Below, piece after piece: positions 1 to 4,817 of a stretch of 5,421 bases of DNA. Position 1 is the first letter of the stretch. Each line of letters begins with the position of its first letter. Below the pieces are notes generated by a model, which was given only the letters and a program-made list of their open reading frames with translations, did no database searches and was not told the origin of the DNA. The stretch lies in the NCBI GenBank assembly GCA_903871975.1, contig CAIQIY010000195.1, forward strand, positions 1 through 5,421. Reading direction: 5' to 3'. The position numbers and the translations under genes are program-made. Origin of the DNA: an uncultured Chloroflexota bacterium. GTDB lineage: Bacteria > Chloroflexota > Chloroflexia > Chloroflexales > Roseiflexaceae.

Positions 1-1
1 G

Positions 2-1321
2 CAGCCGACGTCGATCGTTCTGGATCTCGGAGGAAGCGGCACGCTGCCGCTGGCGCTCGGCATCACTGGCTCGGGCGAGGTCGCCGCCGTGCGCGATGCC
101 GACCTGAGCTTCCAGGTGACTGGGAGCATCGCCGAGGTGCTGGTGCGCGAGGGGAGCGCCGTCAAGCAGGGTGATCTGCTGGCGATCCTCGATGTCCGGC
201 CGTTCGATCAGCAGCTGGCCCAGGCCGAGGCGGCACTCGCCAGCGCCCGCGCCCAGCAGGCGGCGCTCACCGAAGAACCGCGTGATGCTGACCTGACCGC
301 GGCTCGGGCACAGGTCCGTCAGGCCGAGGCGGCGTTGACCCAATTGCGTGCTGGTGCCAAGGAATTGGATCTCGTGGCGGTGCGCACAGCACTTGAGCTG
401 TCCGAGACGAACCTGCAGTCGACGCGTGATCAGCTGTCGTTCGCCAAGACCCAGGCCGAGCTTCAGGTGCTGCAGGCGACCGAGGCGCTCACTCAGGCAC
501 AGGCACGCTTCTCGCAGGCGAAATACAATTGGGAGTACGTTCAGGAGACCGGGAACGATCCGATTGTGCCGAGTGTATCGACGCCGACGGGTACGACGCG
601 CCCCAATCGCCTCAGCGATGGGCAGCGCGAGTCGTATGGCTCGACGTTTGTTCAGGCCGAGGCGGCGCTGCGCACGGCCGAACGCGCTGTCGAATTGGCG
701 ATGCGCGCTGCCGAACAGGCACGCCGCGCCGAAGTCAATGGCGTGAAGATCGCTGAAGCGCAGGTGGCTCAGGCGCAGACGAACCTGGAGAAGCTGCAGC
801 TGCCGGCGGATCGCGATCGCATCGCGGCAGCCGAGGCGGCGTTGGCCCAGGCACGTGCGGCTGAGTCACGGTTGATCCCCGATCCCCGCGAATCGCAGCT
901 GGCCGCCGCGGCGGCAAGTGTCGCCCAGGCGGAGTCGGCGCTGACGTTGGCGCAGATCAATCGCGAACGCGCGGAGCTGCGTGCACCGTTCGATGGTGTG
1001 ATTGCGGTGGTCAACATCGATCCGGGCGATTCGTCGGTGCTGCAGGGGCGCCCGGCGATCCAGATTGTCGATGACCAGGAGTTGCGCGTCGAAGCACAGA
1101 TCAGTGATGTCGACATCACACGGGTTACCCTCGGCCAGACGGTCAATGTCACGGTCGATGGCTTCGCCGAAGCAGTGTTCCCCGGTACGGTCAGCTTCAT
1201 CGCGCCGACGGCGACGACCAACGGCTCGGTGCGCACGTATCAGGTGTATGTCACGCTGGAACGCCAGGATGGCTTGCGCGCCGGCATGAACGCGCGTGTC
1301 GCGATCAGCGACGCGCAGTGA
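2..1321 (+). CDS. HlyD/RND-type periplasmic adaptor subunit (membrane fusion protein), 5' end missing
   Basis: This is the C-terminal 439 residues of an efflux or secretion adaptor, which links an inner-membrane pump (ABC or RND type) to the outside. The frame is open to the window edge, and the GTG at 89 lies inside the first lipoyl-like strand set, so the true start is upstream with any signal anchor. Visible residues about 25-66 form the first half of the barrel-sandwich hybrid (SGEVAAVRDADLSFQVTG, then VREGSAVKQGDLLAILD). Residues about 69-325 are an Ala/Gln/Glu-rich coiled coil with repeated QAEAAL units. It is broken at 175-212 by a Pro/Gly/Thr-rich segment containing YNWEYVQETGNDP. Residues 326-334, LRAPFDGVI, are the hallmark return strand, followed by a beta-barrel domain and a terminal AGMNARVAI strand. 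The coil is longer than in typical AcrA/MacA proteins. The family is clear; the pump partner and substrate cannot be told, because no pump gene is in view. Confidence 0.93.
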   Translation, partial: QPTSIVLDLGGSGTLPLALGITGSGEVAAVRDADLSFQVTGSIAEVLVREGSAVKQGDLLAILDVRPFDQQLAQAEAALASARAQQAALTEEPRDADLTAARAQVRQAEAALTQLRAGAKELDLVAVRTALELSETNLQSTRDQLSFAKTQAELQVLQATEALTQAQARFSQAKYNWEYVQETGNDPIVPSVSTPTGTTRPNRLSDGQRESYGSTFVQAEAALRTAERAVELAMRAAEQARRAEVNGVKIAEAQVAQAQTNLEKLQLPADRDRIAAAEAALAQARAAESRLIPDPRESQLAAAAASVAQAESALTLAQINRERAELRAPFDGVIAVVNIDPGDSSVLQGRPAIQIVDDQELRVEAQISDVDITRVTLGQTVNVTVDGFAEAVFPGTVSFIAPTATTNGSVRTYQVYVTLERQDGLRAGMNARVAISDAQ

Positions 1322-1329
1322 TGCTCCCG

Positions 1330-1370
1330 CAGCGTACTGCTGGCAAATGTGCCGGCAGTGCGCTGTTTCT
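1330..1370 (+). terminator. Rho-independent terminator of the adaptor gene
   Basis: CAGCGTACTGCTGGC (1330-1344) pairs with GCCGGCAGTGCGCTG (1351-1365) over 15 bp with two G-U wobbles and a 6-base loop AAATGT. TTTCT (1366-1370) follows at once. It begins 9 bases after the stop codon, so the adaptor is the last gene of its transcript. The downstream tRNA must then have its own promoter. Confidence 0.9.
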
Positions 1371-1425
1371 CTGCCTCAGGCGGGTGCACGATGTGCGCGC
1401 AGGGCGCATGCCGTGTGCCGACCTA

Positions 1426-1434
1426 TGCTACAAT
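1426..1434 (+). promoter_or_regulatory. Extended -10 promoter of the tRNA-Lys gene
   Basis: TGCTACAAT fits an extended -10 (TG-N-TANAAT) and ends 9 bases before the mature tRNA 5' end, which leaves room for a very short leader. No good -35 box is seen at the expected distance (around 1406-1411), which is tolerated with an extended -10. The terminator upstream makes a separate promoter here necessary. Confidence 0.6.
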
Positions 1435-1443
1435 ATGTGCGGC

Positions 1444-1518
1444 GGGCTGGTAGCTCAGCGGTAGAGCAGCGGTCTTTTAAACCGACGGTCGTGGGTTCGA
1501 TCCCCACCCGGCCCACCA
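1444..1518 (+). tRNA. tRNA-Lys (anticodon UUU), CCA encoded
   Basis: The cloverleaf closes fully. The acceptor is 1444-1450 with 1508-1514 (7 bp, one U-G wobble). The D stem is GCTC 1453-1456 with GAGC 1464-1467. The anticodon stem is 1469-1473 with 1481-1485; its outermost pair is a G-A mismatch. The anticodon loop is CTTTTAA with TTT at 1476-1478. The T stem GTGGG/CCCAC surrounds loop TTCGATC. The discriminator is A1515 and CCA is genomic (1516-1518). UUU reads both AAA and AAG codons. It stands alone with no other tRNA beside it, and I see no clear intrinsic terminator within the next 60 bases. Confidence 0.98.
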
Positions 1519-2050
1519 CGCAACCTGATCCCCCTCCTGATACCCGTGTAGTGTCCGGGAACCACCCACCTCGCGCGCTGTCATCACCGCGACTGCCGCT
1601 GCGCCGGTCAACGCGAATGTGCCCATTGCGCATGACCACCAGCACGACCGGGCTGCGCTCGTGTGCCGCACTACTGTCACCGCGATCGTCGCTGCACATC
1701 GGTTGTCGCAATCCCCCGGCGTTCCGTCCATCCATACGATGGCATGCCAGACTCCGTCTGGCGCCGCGAATTCGATCTGACGTCAACCGTAGCCAGCCAA
1801 TGGGGACGCAGCGCAGGCTGCTCGCGACGAACCCCAGCGGCAGTATTCGTTAGGGGTACTGCTGATGTGGTGGTGACAGCGTATCTGTGCAGTGGTACCG
1901 GGCAGAAGTGTTGGGTGAAATGACATCAAGGTGATGGTCAGTCATGGGCAATCCCTCTGTCGCCATTGATCCGCGGAGGCCGGTCACGAGAGCCCCCCTA
2001 TGCCGAGTCGACACGTGGGCCTGCTCGGTCCGGAACGTGCCCAGGAGAGC

Positions 2051-2072
2051 ACTGATCCCATCCGAGATCAGT
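2051..2072. repeat. Inverted repeat ACTGATC/GATCAGT
   Basis: ACTGATC (2051-2057) and GATCAGT (2066-2072) are perfect 7-bp arms around an 8-base spacer. There is no T tract on either side, so it is not a terminator. The right arm continues as GATCAGTCAA, a 10-mer seen again at 3057-3066. Confidence 0.5.
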
Positions 2073-2095
2073 CAAGCGCATGATCGGCAGTTCTC

Positions 2096-2113
2096 TGAGG
2101 GTATATGCCCTCA
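2096..2113. repeat. Operator-like palindrome TGAGGG-N6-CCCTCA
   Basis: TGAGGG (2096-2101) and CCCTCA (2108-2113) are perfect 6-bp arms around TATATG. The form, G/C arms with an AT-rich centre, is typical of a dimeric repressor site. No gene starts close by: the next supported start is about 310 bases to the right. The role is unknown. Confidence 0.4.
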
Positions 2114-2277
2114 ATCGTATCCCCGGCGTATGCCTCTCTGCCATCATCCCACTGCACCCGAACGGGTCTGGATTCGCCTGTAGTTGTGGCCGACACCATG
2201 GTCGAACTAGTCAGAAGGACTGCGATGGGTGTTCAATGCCTTGTCAGCATCATGGGGACGGGATGGGTGCGTATGGT

Positions 2278-2293
2278 GCCGTCGCACGACGGC
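2278..2293. repeat. Perfect palindrome GCCGTCG-CA-CGACGGC
   Basis: The arms are 7 bp with a two-base centre; as RNA it would be a 6-bp stem with a GCAC tetraloop. It lies 50 bases upstream of the -35 box of the zinc-ribbon gene and has no T tract, so a DNA-binding site or plain structure is more likely than a terminator. Confidence 0.5.
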
Positions 2294-2296
2294 GAG

Positions 2297-2327
2297 GACG
2301 TCATGGATAGAAGAGGGGCGACGTCAT
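2297..2327. repeat. Direct repeat GACGTCAT x2, 23-bp spacing
   Basis: GACGTCAT occurs at 2297-2304 and 2320-2327, about two helical turns apart, just upstream of the zinc-ribbon gene promoter. Each copy contains the palindrome GACGTC. The arrangement would suit an activator or repressor binding on one face of the helix, but this is inferred only from position. Confidence 0.4.
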
Positions 2328-2330
2328 CAT

Positions 2331-2343
2331 ATGCATGATGCAT
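2331..2343. repeat. ATGCAT-G-ATGCAT palindrome overlapping the -35 box
   Basis: Two copies of the self-complementary hexamer ATGCAT are separated by one base and touch the first base of the likely -35 box at 2343. It also overlaps the CATCAT/ATGATG inverted repeat at 2325-2340. A protein bound here would be expected to affect the zinc-ribbon gene promoter. Confidence 0.4.
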
Positions 2344-2371
2344 GCACAAGTGCCGTACAATGTGATATAGT
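2343..2371 (+). promoter_or_regulatory. Promoter of the zinc-ribbon gene
   Basis: TGCACA (2343-2348, 4 of 6 to TTGACA) is followed after 17 bases by TATAGT (2366-2371, 5 of 6 to TATAAT). TG at 2363-2364 one base before the hexamer makes an extended -10. TACAAT at 2356-2361 is an alternative -10. The start codon lies about 50 bases downstream, giving a short leader. Confidence 0.6.
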
Positions 2372-2425
2372 GTGGCGTGATGATGTACACCAGTGTATTC
2401 AGTGCGAAGAAATAACGAGGTCGCA

Positions 2426-2860
2426 ATGCAACGATGTCGTCACTGCGGTGCGAGTGTTGCCGATGGTCGATCCACCTGCAAGAGGTGTGGCCAGCCAGTA
2501 AGCAATAGTACAATATACGATGGTGCAATATATGATCAAGACTCATTTCAGACATCTGATGAGCCAGATGTGTCACTCGCTCGAGTGAGTGAAACCCCTC
2601 TGAGCATGGAAGCACGACGAGCCATCCTGACTCGCGAGATTCATTTCAGCACCGCAAACGGCTGGCAAGTGATTACGCAAACCGACACAACAGTGACCAT
2701 GACGCGTAAAGGACAGCCTGATGGATGTATAACCCTCATCCTGCTGTTCATCGCCATACTGCCAGGTCTACTCTACTATCTGCTGGCACGTCCGACTGAA
2801 ACAATGGTTGTGACAATTGGCGAATACGGCGAAGTGTTTCGCACACAGGGCAAATCTTGA
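2426..2860 (+). CDS. Zinc-ribbon protein with one C-terminal membrane segment, function unknown
   Basis: This predicts 144 residues. I chose ATG 2426 because GAGG (2417-2420) sits five bases before it and the zinc ribbon begins at once; the in-frame GTG at 2393 would add 11 residues without a better ribosome site. Cys4, Cys7, Cys18 and Cys21 form a CxxC-N10-CxxC zinc ribbon (CRHC...CKRC). Residues 26-60 are a polar, probably disordered linker. Residues 71-95 (from EIHFSTANGWQVITQTDTT) look like a small beta domain, residues 101-121 are a hydrophobic membrane segment (CITLILLFIAILPGLLYYLL), and residues 122-144 form a short strand-rich tail. I recall similar N-ribbon plus membrane-segment proteins of unknown function in Chloroflexota and Actinobacteria, but cannot name a family. 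The GC content is about 50% (180 of 360 bases, 2461-2820), lower than its neighbours. It is a single-gene unit with no partner gene beside it; a sensing or membrane-stress role would be a guess. Confidence 0.82.
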   Translation: MQRCRHCGASVADGRSTCKRCGQPVSNSTIYDGAIYDQDSFQTSDEPDVSLARVSETPLSMEARRAILTREIHFSTANGWQVITQTDTTVTMTRKGQPDGCITLILLFIAILPGLLYYLLARPTETMVVTIGEYGEVFRTQGKS

Positions 2861-3056
2861 TCTTGTGAGTGAAAAAATATGGCAATGGGCGATCGTTCGC
2901 GAAAAGCCAGCGCGATCGAGTGCAAACTTGGCAACAGTAGATCATTTAGGTTCATCACGCATGTGACCGCGAGCTTGGGCCACTATTGGTGTTTCTATCT
3001 GCTTTGTGGTAAATATATGGCGCGATATGTGGCATCGTGCATCACGTGTTACAGAT

Positions 3057-3086
3057 GATCAGTCAATAGTGACCAGATCAGTAATA
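3057..3086. repeat. Near-identical direct repeats GATCAGT(C)AATA
   Basis: GATCAGTCAATA (3057-3068) and GATCAGTAATA (3076-3086) lie 19 bases apart, differing by one inserted C. The first ten bases of the left copy recur exactly at 2066-2075, on the other side of the zinc-ribbon gene. The meaning is unknown; chance is possible for GATC-containing 7-mers. Confidence 0.35.
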
Positions 3087-3270
3087 CAGGCGAATCTAGG
3101 TAGTTGTGGAGCGTTCTTGAGCGCGCCATCGTGCAGACCCTAAGATGCTGCAATGCTATCGATGGGATGTTCGCGATACACCAGAGTGATACACCGGAAT
3201 CCGGACACTACCGCAGGCACATCACACATCGTGAGCGACCCACCACAAACTTCCCACCGACGACTCACGC

Positions 3271-3307
3271 CGGGCCTTGGCTCGCGCCTGCATCTGCAGG
3301 GATGACC
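3271..3307. repeat. REP-like dispersed repeat candidate
   Basis: The core CCTGCATCTGCAGG (3287-3300) has 6-bp arms and a two-base centre. It is flanked by CTTGGCTCGCG on one side and GATGACC on the other. This follows the layout of the widespread bacterial repeat in which a short palindrome is preceded by TGG and followed by GGGATGAC or GGAATGAC. The chance translations also carry the familiar signature of such repeats: PASAGMTA on the + strand and VIPADAG on the - strand. The copy number in the genome cannot be judged from one window. Confidence 0.45.
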
Positions 3308-3515
3308 GCGAACACCCCGCAGTCATGTGGCCAATTCATTCGTGGTGCGATGTAGCCTGCCTGCACAACCATGCTGCGCGCGATTGCAGCCCTGCTGAGC
3401 GGTAGGCGGAGCAGAGCGCGCCGTTCGGGGCCCACGGCGAGGCGTAGCGGGTGGGCGTGTGCGGATCTGAGGATCCATACCGATTGCGGGTTCGCACTGA
3501 CACCAGACACGCTGG

Positions 3516-3552
3516 GCAATACAACAAACCGCCGTGTGTTTCACACGGCGGT
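3516..3552 (-). terminator. Rho-independent terminator of the rplA-rplJ-rplL unit
   Basis: ACCGCCGTGTG (3528-3538) and CACACGGCGGT (3542-3552) are perfect 11-bp arms around a three-base loop. Read on the minus strand, the hairpin is followed by TTTGTTGTATT, a T-rich tail; on the plus strand no T tract follows. It therefore ends leftward transcription from rplL, 170 bases after the rplL stop codon. Confidence 0.88.
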
Positions 3553-3666
3553 GAGCGTAGCGGGCATACGCGATCCGCGCCGAGTGGACATCCGCGCAGA
3601 CATCAGGCATGCTGGGCAGCACCACTGTCGCGGGACACCCGACGGCAGGCTTGGGGCGCACACCAC

Positions 3667-3701
3667 GGCGACGAGCAGCTGAATGTCTGCCGCCCGTCGC
3701 C
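3667..3701 (-). other. Hairpin in the rplL 3' untranslated region
   Basis: GGCGACG (3667-3673) and CGTCGCC (3695-3701) are perfect 7-bp arms. An inner GCAG/CTGC stem (3675-3678 with 3687-3690) extends them across a small internal loop. It starts 21 bases after the rplL stop codon in the direction of transcription and has no T tail, so it is not the terminator. It may protect the abundant rplL message from 3' exonucleases; that role is inferred. Confidence 0.5.
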
Positions 3702-3721
3702 ATAGCCCTGAGGCACACCAA

Positions 3722-4120
3722 TCACTTGACTTCGGCAGTTGCTCCAGCTTCGACCAGCTTGGCGCGTGCTGCCTCGGCCTCTTCCTTGCTGACGCCCTCC
3801 TTGATCGGCTTCGGCGCGCCCTCGACCAGATCCTTGGCTTCCTTCAGGCCCAGGCTGGTGAGCTCACGCACCGCCTTGATCACCTGAATCTTGTTCGCGC
3901 CCGCTGCAGTGAGAGTGACCGTAAACTCGGTCTGCTCCTCAACTGGCGCTGCCACAACGGCCTCAGCGACTGGCGCCGCCACCGCTGCACCTGCCATCAT
4001 CATCGGAGCTGCCGCCGTGACGCCCCACTTCTCTTCCATTGCCTTCTTGAGCTCAACCAGCTCGAGGACATTCAAGCCCTCGATGCTCTCGATGATTGCT
4101 GCAATCTTTGCGCTCGACAT
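3722..4120 (-). CDS. rplL: 50S ribosomal protein L7/L12
   Basis: L7/L12 forms the multi-copy flexible stalk of the large ribosomal subunit, which recruits and stimulates the translational GTPases. The 132-residue length is slightly above the usual 120-130. Residues 1-33 are the dimerisation domain that docks on L10 (IAAIIESIEGLNVLELVELK). Residues 34-62 are an Ala/Pro/Met-rich hinge. Residues 63-132 are the factor-binding domain with the conserved KIQVIKAVRELTSLGLKEAK run and the GAPKPIKEGVSKEEAEAA segment; the usual TGLGLKEAK reads TSLGLKEAK here. AAGGAG (plus-strand 4130-4135) lies nine bases before the ATG. The 83-base gap to rplJ holds its own ribosome site, as expected for a protein needed in several copies per ribosome. 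A terminator, not rpoB, follows. Confidence 0.99.
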   Translation of the reverse strand: MSSAKIAAIIESIEGLNVLELVELKKAMEEKWGVTAAAPMMMAGAAVAAPVAEAVVAAPVEEQTEFTVTLTAAGANKIQVIKAVRELTSLGLKEAKDLVEGAPKPIKEGVSKEEAEAARAKLVEAGATAEVK

Positions 4121-4154
4121 GGGTAGCTACTCCTTGCGATATTCTGTGTATGCT

Positions 4155-4173
4155 GCATTCGACGATTCAATGC
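4155..4173 (-). other. Small hairpin in the rplJ-rplL gap
   Basis: GCATT (4155-4159) pairs with AATGC (4169-4173), and the stem can be extended by two pairs past a bulged C. It lies 20 bases before the rplL ribosome binding site. It could tune rplL translation or mark an mRNA processing site, but the stem is short. Confidence 0.35.
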
Positions 4174-4203
4174 TCGATAGCCTGTATTGATCACCCTGCA
4201 GGT

Positions 4204-4728
4204 TCATTCTGCAGGCTGTAGCTGATCGATACGTGCCTGCACGGTGTACACCACATTCGCTATTGCGGCGCTGATCACACCGACCACACCGCTGACCGGT
4301 GCCGAGATGCCCCCAACGACTTCGGCCAGCACCTGCTGCCGCGACGGCATCTTCATCACCTGATCAATGACATCGCCATCAAGCCGGCTGGTGCCAAGCA
4401 TCGCACCACGGACGACCAGCTTTTTGGGCCCGCGGTTGAAATCGCCCACAGCCTTGGCCGTCTTCGACAGATTGTCGAATGCGAATGCCAAAGCAGTTGG
4501 ACCAGCGAGCAGCGACTCAATCGCTTCATGCCCGGTCTCGCGGGCTGCGATCAGCGTCAGCGTGTTCTTTGCCACCACGAGCTCGGCACCGGTCTCACGC
4601 AACCGCTTGCGCAGTTCCGAGATCTCGGCGACGGTCAGCCCACGATAATCTGCGACCAGCGTCATCTGGGTCCTGCGCAGGCGATCAGTGAGCTCACTAA
4701 CTTGCTCAATCTTTCGCGTCGTCGCCAT
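4204..4728 (-). CDS. rplJ: 50S ribosomal protein L10
   Basis: L10 is the base of the ribosomal stalk: it binds 23S rRNA with L11 and carries the L7/L12 dimers. With L12 it also represses its own operon by binding the leader RNA. The 174 residues match the usual 165-180. Residues near 25-60 contain the conserved LVADYRGLTVAEISELRKRL and AELVVAKNTL runs; the C-terminal helix from about 140 (ISAPVSGVVGVISAAIANVV) is the L12-docking region. I chose ATG 4728: the upstream in-frame GTG (4737) lies inside the strong Shine-Dalgarno sequence GGGAGGTGA (plus-strand 4734-4742), which is correctly spaced five bases before ATG 4728. A start at 4737 would leave no ribosome site. It is co-transcribed with rplL and lies downstream of rplA. 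Confidence 0.98.
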   Translation of the reverse strand: MATTRKIEQVSELTDRLRRTQMTLVADYRGLTVAEISELRKRLRETGAELVVAKNTLTLIAARETGHEAIESLLAGPTALAFAFDNLSKTAKAVGDFNRGPKKLVVRGAMLGTSRLDGDVIDQVMKMPSRQQVLAEVVGGISAPVSGVVGVISAAIANVVYTVQARIDQLQPAE

Positions 4729-4733
4729 CGTAT

Positions 4734-4742
4734 TCACCTCCC
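4734..4742 (-). promoter_or_regulatory. Shine-Dalgarno site that decides the rplJ start
   Basis: On the minus strand GGGAGGTGA is nearly complementary to the 16S rRNA 3' end, five bases before ATG. It contains the competing GTG codon, which rules that codon out as the start. Confidence 0.85.
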
Positions 4743-4774
4743 TTCATCGTCGTTTCAGTAATGCATGCGCTCGT

Positions 4775-4815
4775 AAAATGCTGACGGGCTGCCCCGTGAA
4801 CCACGAGGCAGCCCG
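4775..4815 (-). terminator. Candidate attenuator hairpin in the rplJ leader
   Basis: CGGGCTGCC (4785-4793) pairs with GGCAGCCCG (4807-4815), and after one C/A mismatch CGTG (4795-4798) pairs with CACG (4802-4805) around loop AAC. This gives 13 bp, mostly G-C. In the leftward transcript it is followed six bases later by four Us (plus-strand AAAA 4775-4778). The stem is strong but the U tract is short and displaced, so it may act as a pause or an inefficient terminator. Its 5' arm can alternatively pair with the L10-binding element upstream. Confidence 0.6.
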
Positions 4816-4817
4816 GA

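Larger units (their letters stand above)
1519..2342. other. Long intergenic region without a supported gene
   Basis: About 820 bases follow the tRNA without a convincing gene on either strand. Open frames here overlap one another, lack ribosome binding sites, and are Arg/Pro/Ser-rich or run across the tRNA antisense. What the stretch does hold is inverted repeats: 2051-2072 (7-bp arms), 2096-2113 (6-bp arms around TATATG), 2278-2293 (GCCGTCG/CGACGGC) and 2325-2340 (CATCAT/ATGATG). An 8-base direct repeat GACGTCAT lies at 2297 and 2320. One leftward frame around 1560-1700 has fairly coding-like third positions and might be a gene remnant, but nothing in it is recognisable. Confidence 0.6.
2861..3527. 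other. Intergenic region between convergent units, no supported gene
   Basis: About 670 bases lie between the zinc-ribbon gene and the rplL terminator. The part from 2861 to about 3110 is AT-richer, with a TGA-framed 59-codon reading frame at 2879-3058 that I do not accept as a gene. GATCAGTCAATA (3057-3068) and GATCAGTAATA (3076-3086) form a near direct repeat 19 bases apart. A REP-like palindrome lies at 3287-3300, and a G-rich stretch follows at about 3396-3476, with small hairpins such as GGATC/GATCC (3463-3476). No clear intrinsic terminator of the zinc-ribbon gene is visible. Confidence 0.55.

Noticed and set aside
735..1236. Long leftward frames inside the adaptor gene
   Set aside because: They are shadows of a GC-rich coding strand; the plus-strand frame carries clear lipoyl, coiled-coil and barrel motifs.
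1376..1786. Leftward open frame of 136 codons across the tRNA
   Set aside because: It contains GIEPTTVGLKDRCSTAEL, the well-known chance translation of the antisense strand of a tRNA gene. Its start is a TTG without a ribosome site.
1296..1853. Rightward open frame of 185 codons across the tRNA
   Set aside because: It overlaps the adaptor gene end, its terminator and the tRNA. It carries SSAVEQRSFKPTVVGSIPT, the familiar spurious translation of tRNA-Lys, and the rest is Arg/Pro/Ser-rich.
1855..1899. Inverted repeat GGTACTGC/GCA-GTG-GTACC
   Set aside because: The arms need a three-base bulge, the loop is about 26 bases, and no T tract or gene start relates to it.
2865..2885. A6 run after the zinc-ribbon gene as a leftward terminator tail
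   Set aside because: No stable stem precedes the T run on the minus strand and no leftward gene needs ending there.
2879..3058. 59-codon frame (ATG to TGA) 18 bases after the zinc-ribbon gene, in the same frame
   Set aside because: No proper Shine-Dalgarno sequence, an unremarkable Cys/Tyr-rich product, and a second in-frame TGA between the two frames, which argues against read-through or a broken single gene.
3265..3519. Leftward open frame of 84 codons
   Set aside because: It is produced by the REP-like repeat and the G-rich stretch read backwards, with no ribosome site and no recognisable domain.
3323..3721. Leftward open frame of 132 codons starting next to the rplL stop
   Set aside because: The terminator hairpin 3528-3552 lies inside it, it starts at TTG without a ribosome site, and its product is a low-information Arg/Ala/Pro/His-rich string.
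4729..4737. GTG at 4737 as the start of rplJ
   Set aside because: The codon lies within the Shine-Dalgarno sequence itself; ATG 4728 is correctly spaced and matches the usual L10 N-terminus.
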